NCBI RefSeq assembly: GCF_040819555.1
Contig: NZ_CP161920.1
Location: 2,913,001 to 2,977,000 of the forward strand
Direction of reading: 5' to 3'
DNA from: Nitratireductor sp. GISD-1A_MAKvit
GTDB taxonomy: Bacteria > Pseudomonadota > Alphaproteobacteria > Rhizobiales > Rhizobiaceae
DNA length: 64,000 nucleotides
The notes under the pieces were generated by a model, which saw only the letters and a list, made by a program, of their open reading frames with translations, ran no database searches and had not been told where the DNA came from. Shown in pieces: positions 20,841-30,900 of this stretch. The position numbers and the translations under genes are program-made. Positions within the stretch are counted from its first letter, which is position 1; every line of letters starts with the position of its first letter.

Positions 20841-22825
20841 GCCCGCCCCTCCTGCATGCGTGGGCGCGCCTTGTGTGGCATGGGCGCCCCCACCCGCAAA
20901 CGACGGTCGAAAAGCGAAATGGTTCCGCCAGTCATCATCACCAATGCTCCCAGCCAGATGAGCGTTACCATGGGTTTCCACCAGATACGAACGACGAGCT
21001 TTCCTTCCGGCGTTCGGTCACCAAGAGAAACATAGAGCTGGCTGAACCCCAGCGTGCGAATGCCGGCCTCGGTGGTCGGCATCTGGCGGGCGGTGTAAAG
21101 GCGCTTTGAAGAGACGATCTGCCCCACCTCCCTGCCGGTCACGCGTTTGATCGAAAAATGCGCCTGGTCCTCGGTATAGTTCGGGCCGGTGAAGGGTCGC
21201 AGGCTGTCAAAGCGCAGGCTGTACCCCTGGATTTCGACACTCTCTCCGGGAGCCATTGCTGCAATCCGCTCCGTTTCAAGCGTCGTAACCGCGATGATCC
21301 CGATTACCGTGAGTCCGATGCCAGCATGGGCCAGTGCCGTCCCGAACACGGAACGCGGCAGGCCCTTGAGACGGCTTAGCGCGACGGACGGTGCAAGCCT
21401 GCCAAAGCCGGATTTGACGACCAGGTCCGTCACAGATCCGAAAACAAGCCAGACGCCGAGACCTATGCCCGATGCTGCCAGGACCGATGTCCGGTCGATG
21501 AGAACGAAAACGATCAGCGCCACCGTCAGCGCCGCGCCAAATGCCCAGAACAGGCGCTGTGAAACGGCCTGCAGGTCACCCCTTTTCCACGCAAGGAGTG
21601 GACCGAACGGAACGATGATCAGCAGCGGAAGGATCAGCGGGCCGAATGTCAGGTTGAAGAAGGGAGCCCCCACCGAAATCTTGTCTCCGGTCACGGCTTC
21701 GACAAGCAACGGATAAAGCGTTCCGATGAGCACCGTGGCGGTCGCGGTGGTGAGAATGAGATTGTTGAGGACAAGTGCTCCCTCACGCGAAACCGGCTGA
21801 AAAAGACCACCGGCAGTGAGCGTGGAGGCCCGCCATGCGAACAGCGCCAGAGAGCCACCGATGAACACCATCAGAATTCCGAGAATGAACACGCCACGCG
21901 TCGGGTCTGTGGCGAAGGCATGTACGGAAGTCAGTACGCCCGAACGCACCAGGAAGGTGCCAAGCAGGGAAAGGGAAAAGGTTAGAATGGCGAGAAGCAC
22001 TGTCCAGATCTTGAGCGCGGAACGCTTCTCCATCACCAGTGCCGAGTGCAGAAGGGCCGTGCCGCCAAGCCATGGCAAAAGCGATGCATTTTCCACTGGG
22101 TCCCAGAACCAGAAGCCGCCCCAGCCAAGTTCATAATAGGCCCAGTAGGACCCCATCGCGATACCGCCGGTCAGAAATGCCCATGCCGCCAATGTCCACG
22201 GTCGCACCCAGCGTGCCCAGGCCGCATCAAGCCGTCCCTCGATGAGGGCTGCAATGGCGAAGGAGAAGGCGACAGAGAACCCGACATAACCGAGATAGAG
22301 AAGTGGTGGATGAACCGCCAGCCCTATGTCCTGGAGGATCGGGTTCAGGTCTCGCCCTTCCATTGGCGCGGGATCAAGCCGCGCGAAAGGGTTCGACGTT
22401 GCCAGAATGAACAGAATGAAGGCGCTGCTGATGGCGCCCTGAACACCCAGAACATTGGCGCGCAGGGACAGAGGCAGGTTTCGACCGAAAACCGCCACCA
22501 GAGCGCCAAAAAAGACCAGGATAAGCACCCAAAGCAGCATCGAGCCTTCATGATTGCCCCACGTCCCCGTGATCTTGAAGAGAAGCGGCTTGGCAGAATG
22601 AGAGTTTTCCCAGACGTTCAGAACCGAGAAATCCGACTGGATATACGCGGATGTCAAAGCGAGAAACGAAAGCGTCACGAGCAAGAAGCTGGTGATGGAT
22701 GCGGGCTCCCCAACGCGCATCAGCGTTTCGTTCCGCAACTGAGCCCCCAGGATTGGCACGATCATTTGAACGAGCGCCATCGTAAAGGCCAGCACGAGGG
22801 TGAAATGACCGAGTTCGATACTCAT
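20837..22825 (-). CDS. ccmF: Heme lyase subunit CcmF (CycK)
   Basis: 662 residues, polytopic inner-membrane core of the cytochrome c heme lyase, with about 15 helices. The signature [12 protein letters not shown] and the tryptophan-rich WWD-type loop around [18 protein letters not shown] that contacts heme are intact, as are the conserved histidines. The start at ATG 22825 ([12 protein letters not shown]) is typical of the family; an in-frame ATG at 22846 is less likely. It is 58 bases downstream of ccmE and overlaps ccmH. Confidence 0.96.
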   Translation of the reverse strand: MSIELGHFTLVLAFTMALVQMIVPILGAQLRNETLMRVGEPASITSFLLVTLSFLALTSAYIQSDFSVLNVWENSHSAKPLLFKITGTWGNHEGSMLLWVLILVFFGALVAVFGRNLPLSLRANVLGVQGAISSAFILFILATSNPFARLDPAPMEGRDLNPILQDIGLAVHPPLLYLGYVGFSVAFSFAIAALIEGRLDAAWARWVRPWTLAAWAFLTGGIAMGSYWAYYELGWGGFWFWDPVENASLLPWLGGTALLHSALVMEKRSALKIWTVLLAILTFSLSLLGTFLVRSGVLTSVHAFATDPTRGVFILGILMVFIGGSLALFAWRASTLTAGGLFQPVSREGALVLNNLILTTATATVLIGTLYPLLVEAVTGDKISVGAPFFNLTFGPLILPLLIIVPFGPLLAWKRGDLQAVSQRLFWAFGAALTVALIVFVLIDRTSVLAASGIGLGVWLVFGSVTDLVVKSGFGRLAPSVALSRLKGLPRSVFGTALAHAGIGLTVIGIIAVTTLETERIAAMAPGESVEIQGYSLRFDSLRPFTGPNYTEDQAHFSIKRVTGREVGQIVSSKRLYTARQMPTTEAGIRTLGFSQLYVSLGDRTPEGKLVVRIWWKPMVTLIWLGALVMMTGGTISLFDRRLRVGAPMPHKARPRMQEGRA

Positions 22826-22883
22826 TCTCTCATGCGCTCCAAGCAATCCCGCCCGTTACGGGCCCAGTCGCAGTCAGACCCGG

Positions 22884-23318
22884 TCAGTCTTCCTGCCAGA
22901 CACCCTTTTCCTTGAGGCTGTCAGCAACCTCGCGCGGCATGTAGTTTTCATCATGCTTTGCGAGCACCGTATCGGCGACAAAAACATTGTCCTCACCGAA
23001 AACACCTTCCGTGACCACCCCCTGCTCTTCCCGAAACAGATCCGGCAGTATGCCATTGTAGCGGACAGCCACCGTGTCAGTGCCATCGGTCACCGCAAAG
23101 TGCACACGAGTGTCGTCTGCACGCCTGATCGACCCTTTTGCCACGAGCCCGCCGAGGCGAATGCGTTGCCCGGCGGAAACCGGACGCTCGGCAATGTCGC
23201 CCGGCATGTAGAAATACGAAGTCTGCTCCCCCAGCGCATAGAGCGTAAGGCCGACGGCGCTTCCAAGGAAGCCGATTGCGCCTGCAATGATGGCAAGTCG
23301 TTTCTGTTTCCGTGTCAC
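22884..23318 (-). CDS. ccmE: Periplasmic heme chaperone CcmE (CycJ)
   Basis: 144 residues from GTG 23318, eight bases past the ccmI stop; the frame is open farther upstream, but the family begins at [11 protein letters not shown] membrane anchor ([20 protein letters not shown]) precedes the beta-barrel OB-fold domain. The covalent heme-binding His lies in [10 protein letters not shown] near residue 122, with the Tyr of the HxxxY motif. It shuttles heme from CcmC to CcmF. Confidence 0.95.
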   Translation of the reverse strand: MTRKQKRLAIIAGAIGFLGSAVGLTLYALGEQTSYFYMPGDIAERPVSAGQRIRLGGLVAKGSIRRADDTRVHFAVTDGTDTVAVRYNGILPDLFREEQGVVTEGVFGEDNVFVADTVLAKHDENYMPREVADSLKEKGVWQED

Positions 23319-23325
23319 GTCAAAC

Positions 23326-24444
23326 CTACTCGGTAGCAAGGCCAAGGCCCTGCGCAAAGATTTCCAGTGCCTGCGCTTCCGGAGCATTCGGACCATATGC
23401 ATCCAGCGCTCGGTTCAGTGCGGCCCTCGCATCGTCGGGTCGTTGCAACACCATGTAGGCACGAACAAGACGCTGCCAGCCCTCCAAATCATCGGGACTG
23501 TCTCGCAGCCTGCTGTCGAGACTTGCGACCATCCCCTCAATCATGCCCTGACGCTCGGCAGACGAAAGCTCAGTGGCATCTTCAATATCACTTCTCGTCG
23601 GTCCGGAAGCACGCGTCTCTCTGGATGAACTTGCCAGGGCCTGCCGGGCGGCCGCGTGCCAGGGAGACGCCTCGGGCAGGTCGACAAGCATCGCGCTCCA
23701 GGCGGCCTGCGCGTCCTTGGTTGCGCCGTCCTGCGCGCGTGCAAGGGCGAGAAAAAAGCGCGCCCTGGGTTCTCTGGCATTCAGGTCGAGAGCGGCCTTG
23801 AAGGCCGTTTCGGCCTCCGCAGTTACCATGCCCTGTGCCCCACCCACGATCGCTTCGCCAAGAGCGGCCTGCCTGTCGGCACTTGCCCCCTCCAGACGAA
23901 TTAGGTTGCGCAGCGCTTTTTGCGCGTCCCCAAACCGGCCAAGCCGCATGTAGACGGGGGCTAGCACCTGCCAGCCTTTTGAATCGTCCGGATTGTCCGC
24001 AAGATGCGCCTCGGCGCGTGCGACCAGATCGTCGATGGGCGCTTCAGCGGGCGGCAGCGCATCGCGCGCATATAGTGGTTGTGCCGGCATGCTCGGCGAG
24101 CCTGTAAAGGCGTATACCCCCCAACTGATGAGCGGAACAGCAAGAACAGCTATCGCAGCCGTCACCCGCGTGACGCGCTGAGCGGCACCTTCAGAGTTTT
24201 GTTTCTCACGGGTTTCCGAGATCCTGAGAATCCGGCGACCGATTTCTGCACGTGCCTGTTCAGCTTCGTGCTGCCCGATGAGCCCGCGCTCCAGATCGCG
24301 CTCCACCTCAAAAAGCTGGTCCCGGTAGACCTCCAAATCATGGGCATGCGCGTCGTGCGCCGTTCTCCCCCGCACAGCGAATGGCCACATCACGGCGAGC
24401 GCGGCAACAAAGGTCAGAAAGGCTGCAAGTATCCAGAACAACAT
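23326..24444 (-). CDS. ccmI: Cytochrome c maturation protein CcmI (CycH)
   Basis: 372 residues from ATG 24444 ([16 protein letters not shown]); the frame extends to 24525 but the family starts with this membrane helix. A second helix lies near residues 95-115 ([20 protein letters not shown]), and the C-terminal periplasmic part contains TPR repeats ([20 protein letters not shown] and later [20 protein letters not shown]). CcmI binds apocytochrome and hands it to the CcmF/H lyase. First gene of the ccmIEFH operon, which probably starts in the 24450-24620 gap. Confidence 0.93.
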   Translation of the reverse strand: MLFWILAAFLTFVAALAVMWPFAVRGRTAHDAHAHDLEVYRDQLFEVERDLERGLIGQHEAEQARAEIGRRILRISETREKQNSEGAAQRVTRVTAAIAVLAVPLISWGVYAFTGSPSMPAQPLYARDALPPAEAPIDDLVARAEAHLADNPDDSKGWQVLAPVYMRLGRFGDAQKALRNLIRLEGASADRQAALGEAIVGGAQGMVTAEAETAFKAALDLNAREPRARFFLALARAQDGATKDAQAAWSAMLVDLPEASPWHAAARQALASSSRETRASGPTRSDIEDATELSSAERQGMIEGMVASLDSRLRDSPDDLEGWQRLVRAYMVLQRPDDARAALNRALDAYGPNAPEAQALEIFAQGLGLATE

Positions 24445-24618
24445 CCGACCTAAATAGCGGTCGAGGGACCGGCTGCCAACTCGCTGCACCTGCGGCCATT
24501 TGGCAATCTGGGCCGTTTTCCGCACCCGTTTTCACGCATGGTTCTTTCCCACCGGCCGGCGCATCAGGTCCCGGACTGCGAAATTGCCGCGAAGTGCCGG
24601 AACGAAACCGACCAGCCG

Positions 24619-25056
24619 CTATCCGAGAAGCATCCAGCTACCGTCCTCGTTTCGGCATGCCGTACCGCGCGCTTCCCGCATCTCGCCCTCGATGCGTATT
24701 ACGTGCATGTATTGCCGACAGTCCTGTGAGCCGACGCGATAGGGTTGCGCCGGGCGCACCGTGCCGGCTCGACCAGATCCCGAATCCCGCCATGAAATGT
24801 CCTGCCCTGCCGGCGTGCTTTCCAGCGCCTTGTACTCGGCCTCTATTGCAAGCCGTTTCTGTCTGCGGGAAAGAGGCTGCCCCAGCGTGCCACCAACAAG
24901 TCCACCCCCTTCGATCCCGAGGATAGCCGAATTGTCCTTGGCCACCTGAGTGGATGCAAAACTCGTGGGCTCCAACCGGGAAACCGGGGCCCCACCGCTC
25001 AGGCAACCTGAAAGAAGGGCTGAAAATCCGATGGCTGCAATTGGTGTGAGCTTCAT
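24619..25056 (-). CDS. Outer-membrane lipoprotein, RT0821/Lpp0805 surface-antigen type
   Basis: 145 residues from ATG 25056. A type II signal peptide ends in a lipobox (SALLSGC), so the mature protein should start at the lipidated Cys. A glycine-zipper stretch (ILGIEGGGLVGGTLGQPLS) follows, and the C-terminus carries CRQYMHVIRIEG and ACRNEDGSWMLL, typical of 17-kDa-antigen-like RT0821/Lpp0805 proteins. The function is unknown; structural or envelope-stress roles are usual guesses. It stands alone between ccmI and feuQ, both on the same strand. Confidence 0.8.
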   Translation of the reverse strand: MKLTPIAAIGFSALLSGCLSGGAPVSRLEPTSFASTQVAKDNSAILGIEGGGLVGGTLGQPLSRRQKRLAIEAEYKALESTPAGQDISWRDSGSGRAGTVRPAQPYRVGSQDCRQYMHVIRIEGEMREARGTACRNEDGSWMLLG

Positions 25057-25151
25057 TGATCCCGATGATCCCCTCAGACGCTCTCTCATGTTGGCGTTGC
25101 CTTAAAGCTTTGGTTTGACACAATTTGGGCGAAGTGCGTCGAAACGCAATA

Positions 25152-26555
25152 TTAGGCTTCGGCGCGCGGCAGCGCCACGGTTGCTTTCAGCCCCCCAAAT
25201 TCGGAACGCTCCAGGCTGAGAGAACCACCATATTCATCCACCAGGTCGGCGACGATCGCAAGCCCAAGTCCGGTTCCTGGCTTGGTTTCATCGAGCCTGC
25301 GTCCACGCTTCAAAACGTCACGAGCTTTCTCTTCGGGGATCCCGGGGCCGTCATCTTCTATGACGATCTGGAGTTTCCCCGCATCGTTTACCGCTCCCTC
25401 CTTTGCGGTCAGGGAGACACGCTTGGATGCCCATTTCATTGCGTTTTCCATCAGATTTCCGCAGATATCATCCAGATCTTCCTGTTCACCGGCAAAGATC
25501 ATCGGCTGCTTCGCCAGTTCCACCTCCAGTTCGATGGAGGGATTGAGCTTTCCCATCACCCGGGCCATGCGCTCAAGCGACGCCTGAACGGGCGTGCGGA
25601 ACACGAGACTGTCGCGCTGCGCAACGATGCGCGCACGCTGAAGATAGTGGTCGAGCTGCTGCTGAAGTGCCTGAGCCTGCGCCGAAATCAGCTGTCCACG
25701 CGCGCCCCCCACCGCCCGCGCTTCATTCATCACCACAGCCAGCGGCGTTTTCAGGGAGTGTGCAAGGTTCCCCACCTGCTTGCGCGACCGCTCCACGATG
25801 CGCCGGTTGTTGTCGATCAGGGCATTGGTTTCTTCGGCAAGCGATTCGATTTCGGTCGGAAATGGACCCGCAAGGCGCTGTGCCGTGCCCGCCCGAATGT
25901 CTGACAACGCCTGTTGGACACGGTTCAAGGGGCGCAGCCCATAGAGAATAGCGAACACGTTGATGGCAATCATGCCAAGGCCAAACACCGCCAGATAGCC
26001 ATAGAGCCTTCGCACAAAGCGGCTGATCTCTTCTTCCAGTTCGCTGCGATTGCCCATGACACGAAAACGCGCGATCTGTCCCTCATCTCCCACCACGAGT
26101 TCCGCTTCAAAGACCTCCACGGTCTCCCCAATCGGGCCGGTCGTGTTGTAGGTGCGTTGAAATGTGGTGTTGAATGGCACTTCGTCAATGTCGACTGCGG
26201 GGATTGGCGTGACCATTGAAGGCGAACGCAGTGGCGTTCCCAAGTCACCGGTGACGGGCTCGACGGACCAGTACCAGCCCGAATGCGGCTGCAGAAAGCG
26301 CATGTCATCGAGATTTGGGCTCCCCCTGAGGCCGCCATCTGCAGCCACACCTACCGAACCGATGACATTGTTCAGATAGGCGGAGAGGACACTGTCGAAA
26401 CCGCGCTCGGACACCTGACGAAACAGGGTGGAAATGATCGTGGCGATCACCACAAGCGCAATCACCGCCCAGAACGATGAAAATGCAATGACGCGCACCG
26501 CGAGTGACCGCGATATCACGCGCCTCAGCCATGTCTGCGGTTTCTGCCCGGTCAT
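25152..26555 (-). CDS. feuQ: Sensor histidine kinase FeuQ
   Basis: 467 residues: N-terminal membrane helix at about 20-42, a periplasmic domain of about 145 residues, a second helix (LYGYLAVFGLGMIAINVFAIL), HAMP, a HisKA with the phosphorylated His in LAHSLKTPLAVVMNE (PhoQ-like sequence instead of the common HELRTP), and HATPase with GNLMENAMKWA, DDGPGIP and GTGLGLAIV. Rhizobial FeuQ controls osmoadaptation and cyclic glucan export genes through FeuP. The name is supported by the small secreted protein upstream of the pair. The start is nine bases past the feuP stop. Confidence 0.85.
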   Translation of the reverse strand: MTGQKPQTWLRRVISRSLAVRVIAFSSFWAVIALVVIATIISTLFRQVSERGFDSVLSAYLNNVIGSVGVAADGGLRGSPNLDDMRFLQPHSGWYWSVEPVTGDLGTPLRSPSMVTPIPAVDIDEVPFNTTFQRTYNTTGPIGETVEVFEAELVVGDEGQIARFRVMGNRSELEEEISRFVRRLYGYLAVFGLGMIAINVFAILYGLRPLNRVQQALSDIRAGTAQRLAGPFPTEIESLAEETNALIDNNRRIVERSRKQVGNLAHSLKTPLAVVMNEARAVGGARGQLISAQAQALQQQLDHYLQRARIVAQRDSLVFRTPVQASLERMARVMGKLNPSIELEVELAKQPMIFAGEQEDLDDICGNLMENAMKWASKRVSLTAKEGAVNDAGKLQIVIEDDGPGIPEEKARDVLKRGRRLDETKPGTGLGLAIVADLVDEYGGSLSLERSEFGGLKATVALPRAEA

Positions 26556-26564
26556 CGACCGGAT

Positions 26565-27236
26565 CTATCCTGCGTCCGGCGCGCGCAGCCGGTAGCCCAT
26601 TCCCCGCACGGTCTCGATGATTTCGGCATCGCCGAGCTTTTTGCGCAGGCGACCTACAAAAACCTCTATCGTATTGGAATCACGATCAAAATCCTGATCG
26701 TACAGGTGCTCCACGAGTTCCGTCCGTGACACCACCGTGTCCGGGTGGTGCATCAGATAGGCTAGCAGCCGATACTCGTGCGAGGTCAGTTTCAACGGAA
26801 CCCCGTTCACATCCGCCTTGGAGGCTTTGGTGTCGAGCCGCACCGGGCCACATCGCAGTTCCGTCGAGGCATGCCCCGCAGCACGCCGGATAAGTGCACG
26901 CAGGCGCGCAAGAACCTCTTCGATGTGGAATGGCTTCGTCACATAGTCGTCGGCGCCCGCATCAATGCCTGCCACCTTGTCGCTCCAGCGATCACGGGCC
27001 GTCAGAATGAGGACCGGCATCTTGCGGTCATCCTGGCGCCAGCGTTCCAGAACACTGATACCGTCCATCTGTGGCAAACCAATATCGAGCACCACCGCGT
27101 CATACGGTTCGGTATCTCCGAGGAAGTGCCCTTCTTCTCCGTCAAACGCCTTGTCGACCACATATCCGGAATCAGTGAGCGCTTCACTTATCTGCCGGTT
27201 GAGATCCTTGTCGTCCTCGACAACGAGAATACGCAT
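26565..27236 (-). CDS. feuP: Response regulator FeuP (OmpR/PhoP family)
   Basis: 223 residues beginning MRILVVEDDKDLNRQI. Receiver domain with the phosphoacceptor Asp in AVVLDIGLPQMDG and the Lys in VTKPFHIEEV; C-terminal winged helix with LTSHEYRLLAYLMHH and VFVGRLRKKLG. It resembles PhoP. In Sinorhizobium, FeuP activates ndvA and other genes needed in low osmolarity and in symbiosis. Cotranscribed with feuQ (9-base gap) and probably with the small gene 58 bases upstream. Confidence 0.88.
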   Translation of the reverse strand: MRILVVEDDKDLNRQISEALTDSGYVVDKAFDGEEGHFLGDTEPYDAVVLDIGLPQMDGISVLERWRQDDRKMPVLILTARDRWSDKVAGIDAGADDYVTKPFHIEEVLARLRALIRRAAGHASTELRCGPVRLDTKASKADVNGVPLKLTSHEYRLLAYLMHHPDTVVSRTELVEHLYDQDFDRDSNTIEVFVGRLRKKLGDAEIIETVRGMGYRLRAPDAG

Positions 27237-27294
27237 CAGCCCCTCGGCCCGCTTCGTTTCATATCAGCACCCCGTCGTGTTGCGGTCTGAAACA

Positions 27295-27561
27295 TCAGTT
27301 CGCCGGCACGACGAACTCGGCCCGCTTTGGCCGCTCGCCGCTGTTGCCCGGAATCACCACAACCACCTTGCAAACGGTTCGCCCACCCTCGGTTGCTTCG
27401 GTCGCCTGCACCAGCGTTCCGCCGTTTTGCTCGGCAACCCGGGATCCCACCGAATAGCAGTCAACCACTGCCTGCGCCACGGTTGCCGTCGACCAGAAGA
27501 CCGATGGCCCAATGGCCAGGGTCAGAAGAAATGCCGATCTATGTGCGCGGTGCCAGAACAT
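27295..27561 (-). CDS. feuN: Small periplasmic protein, FeuN-like inhibitor of FeuPQ
   Basis: 88 residues with a signal peptide (cut expected after TATVAQA). The mature part has two cysteines, in VDCYSVG and TVCKVVVVIPG, which could form a disulfide, and ends KRAEFVVPAN. In S. meliloti, FeuN is a small periplasmic protein encoded immediately upstream of feuP that restrains FeuQ signalling. Position, size and export signal match; I identify it by context and general pattern, not by alignment. Confidence 0.65.
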   Translation of the reverse strand: MFWHRAHRSAFLLTLAIGPSVFWSTATVAQAVVDCYSVGSRVAEQNGGTLVQATEATEGGRTVCKVVVVIPGNSGERPKRAEFVVPAN

Positions 27562-27623
27562 GACAACTGATTTACCTCATCGAGACTGAATAGGAAATGA
27601 ACGGCATTCTAATTTTCAGCCGC

Positions 27624-27661
27624 CCGGAGAGACAGAAATACGTGCATGTCTGCCTCTCCGG
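27624..27661 (-). terminator. Hairpin terminator at the end of the GTA operon
   Basis: Arms CCGGAGAGACAGA (27624-27636) and TCTGCCTCTCCGG (27649-27661) pair with a single wobble or mismatch around a 12-base loop. It begins 20 bases past the stop of the holin-like gene on the minus strand. No long U run follows, so termination strength is uncertain. Confidence 0.6.
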
Positions 27662-27681
27662 CAGTCAGCCTGGCTTCAACC

Positions 27682-27888
27682 TCAGTGAATCCGGCTGCGT
27701 GCACGAACCCGCCCGAAAAGAGCGATCAAACCGGAAATCGCAGTGATGGCCTCGAGCAACCCTTCGGAAATGGCTGAACTGTCGACATCGCCGACCGGAT
27801 AACCCAGCATGCTCGCGCTGGCGGCGACTATCGTCACCATTGATGCCCAGATCGTGCGGGACAGGTACCAGGGTTTCGTTGCATTCAT
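27682..27888 (-). CDS. Small two-helix membrane protein, holin-like
   Basis: 68 residues from ATG 27888, which has a perfect AAGGAG Shine-Dalgarno; the in-frame ATG at 27918 is poorer. Two hydrophobic segments (WASMVTIVAASASMLGY and LLEAITAISGLIALFG) flank a short acidic loop (GDVDSSAISEG), and the C-terminus is basic (GRVRARSRIH), the layout of class II phage holins. The N-terminal KPWYLSRTIWAS resembles small phage membrane proteins often annotated as holins. It is the last gene of the GTA operon, 27 bases past g15. A role in cell lysis for particle release is plausible but not shown. Confidence 0.6.
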   Translation of the reverse strand: MNATKPWYLSRTIWASMVTIVAASASMLGYPVGDVDSSAISEGLLEAITAISGLIALFGRVRARSRIH

Positions 27889-27914
27889 CGTCTTCTCCTT
27901 CTCTCCATAATCGC

Positions 27915-30900
27915 TCAAGCGACGAGGGTGAGGGTCGCCGGTTTGCCCGGCCCCTCCTGATCGCTGATTTGCCTCACCGTGATCCGGAAAGTCGCTGGCC
28001 GATGAGGAAAGTCGGCGGCCTGCATCGCGGCGCTGTAGACCCAGCCCGCCGTTTCGCAGGTGGCACTGCGCACATTGGCACCGTCGTCCCCTGCCACATC
28101 CACGCGGTATCGCTCACGCGCTTCGCTCATCGGAATGTCATCGCCGCTCCAGCTGTCGGAACGGCCCCGGTCCCGGCGGATCCATGTGAGATTGATCGCA
28201 CCGGTATCGCTTCTTTGCGCCCGCAGATGCACCGGTGACAGTGGAAGCAGGGCTTCCCGCCCACCAGATTTGCGCATCTGGTAGAAGCGGTCGCTGCCGA
28301 TCTCCTCGCCCGCCGGTCCCGCTCGCCAGTTTCGCTCCAGCCCGATCTCTCCTGCATGAAGCCCTGCCGGCTGCACGGCCTGGTCCAGCAGCACGAAGCC
28401 CGCGCCTTCCGGCGCTCCCGCAAGCATCGCATCTTCGGTCCCGACCTGCCCTCGAAGGAGGCCGGCAAGTCGCCACACCGAAGGCTCGATTTCCTCCGCC
28501 GTGGTGAACTGAAGGACCTCCCAGTTTCCGGCCTGACTGAAAACGGCCGCGGCGTTTGCACCATTCAGCAGCGCTCCCGGCGTGGCACTCTCCAGCTCCC
28601 CCGAAAGAAGCTCGACGATCACGCGCCCGGCAGCGTCGACCCGGCCGACAACCCCCGCTTCCAGCGTGTTCCTCAAAAAGCCGATCGTCGCTCGGTGTTC
28701 GACCATGGTGCGAAGCTCAAAACCGCTTTCCTCGGAAGAGGCAAAAACCGCATGTCTGCTCCAGGGGTCCGCGTGCACCGCAATTCGGAACTGTTCCTCG
28801 GCAGTCTGTGTTCCGGGTTGCCACGGCAGGTCGAGCATCATCACGAACGATGCACTCTCGCCGGACTCGCCCGGATTCGCCGGCGGTAGCGAAGCCGACG
28901 TGGCAACTGGCGCAGGAGCGCCGTGAACACGCCTTGCACTGATGCTTCGCTGGACACCGTCCTCCACCTCCGTCACAAGGTAGCGCGCCTCGCCCGTCTC
29001 CTCCCCCAGACGCAACACCGCACCTGGCTCCACCGACACGGCGGAGAAGGGCAGAGCAAAACGCACCTGTTCGCGCGCGGCCCAGTTTCGTCTCAGCCAG
29101 TCCTTCGCACAGATTTCGGCCTCCGGGCCCACCAGAGCGCCCGGAAAACTCAGAAATTGTTTGCGCCTGCCCTTGGCGCCGATGTGCACCGCGCGCACGG
29201 TGGCGGCCTGGTGCTCACGCATCTCGTCACGGAAATCCACCTGCACTTCCGCCGGCAGAACATGATCGGGATCGCGGGTTCGTTCGATGATTGCGCTTTC
29301 CCCGTCAAATGCGAGATCCCGAATATCCAGTGTTTCCTTCAGCGCGGCACCGAGTGACCGGAACGCAAGGGTTCCACTCCTGTCGGAGGCTCCGACGCCG
29401 AAAAGGTCGATGATCGGCTCAAGCGCATGACGGGCAGTGGTGGGGCTGGCTACAATGTAGCCGGACACGGCACCATCAGCATGTGTCACGTCCGCGCCGG
29501 GCAGGCCGTGGTCGGCGAGGATCGCGTTGATCAGGTCACCGACCACAATTCCGCTTGCACGGCCATTGAGCCAATGCCCGCAGGCCCAGTTCTCGCCATC
29601 GCCCCACACGTCTCGCCGATTCGGAAACGCCGGGTATGGCCTCGCGTCCCATGCCCAGAGAGAAAACATGTCCGGATCGACCATAGGTCCGTGATAGACC
29701 GGAGAAACCGGATTGTGCGCTCCGTGCTCTGCCCAATACTCGTAATGGGCCTGCAGCAGTCGGTGCTGCGCGAGATCCGAGCGCCCCCCGTTGGAGAAAT
29801 ACGGCAACGCGCCTTCGGAGGATTTGGCATCCGGAAAGACATTCGGCTGATTGGGGCCCTTGTCGACGGCCGGGCACCCGAGTTCCGTGAAAACAATCGG
29901 TTTCGAGGCCGGCTGCCAGGCGGTTGCCGCGCTTCTTTCGACGCCGCCAATCCTGTCAATGTGTCGGTTGGACCACCAAGACACCAGGTCCTTGTAGCGA
30001 AACACCCAGGGTTTGCCATATGCGCCATCGCTGATCGGGGTGCGGTTTCTCGCCCTTCGGTCCGCCTCGCTCGCATAATACCAGTCATAGCCTTCACCCG
30101 AAGCGATGTTCGCCTTCAGACCTTCCAGGTCATACGGCCCGGAAAAGCCATCGGGGTTTGTCCCGCTATGGTCCTCGTCCCGCCAGTCGGAAAGCGGAAT
30201 GTAGTTGTCGATCCCGATTGCATCGATTGCGTCATCGGCCCAGAGCGGATCGAGATTGAACAGCACATCGCCACTGCCATCCGTCGGCTGGTATCCGAAA
30301 TATTCTGTCCAGTCGGCTCCGTAGGTCAGTGTCGTTCCGCCGCCGAGAATGCCGCGCACCTCGTTGGCGAGAACGCGCAATCCCTGCACGAACGGAAAGT
30401 TGCCGCTTTCATCGCGAACCCGGGTCAGACCGCGCAACTCGGACCCGATCAGGAACCCGTCGACACCACCGGCAGACGCTGCAAGATGCGCATAGTGTAG
30501 AAGGAACCTCCGGTATCCCCAGTCATCGACCGCACCGCCAAAGCTCACGCCCCCTCCCCGCGGCACGAAGTTCTCGGGCCGCGCATTGCCCAGAAAACCC
30601 ACGATTTGGTGGTTCGCCGTCACCGTTTTGTCTACGCTTCCCGGGCGCCCTGGCGCGGGGTGACACGTAATTCGCCCCCGCCAGGGATAGGCGGGTTGCT
30701 TCGCGCCACCATAAGGATCGGGAAGCGCGTTTGCGTGGGGTATGTCCATCATCACGAAAGGATAGAGCCAGACTTTCAATCCCCGGGCACGGATCGCTTG
30801 GATTGCCGCCTTGACCGTCTGATCGGACGGTGTGCCACCATACGCCGCACCTTCATGGGTGAAGGACACGATCTGGGCTGCATTGCGCCACAGACCCGAA

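Noticed and set aside
22046-22915. Plus-strand open frame of 289 codons opposite ccmF and ccmE
   Set aside because: Antisense to two well-conserved ccm genes; highly charged composition typical of a shadow frame.
29427-30500. Long plus-strand open frame of 357 codons opposite g15
   Set aside because: It lies fully antisense to the well-supported megatron gene, has no recognisable domain, and is rich in Arg, Val and Pro as expected from the complement of high-GC coding sequence.
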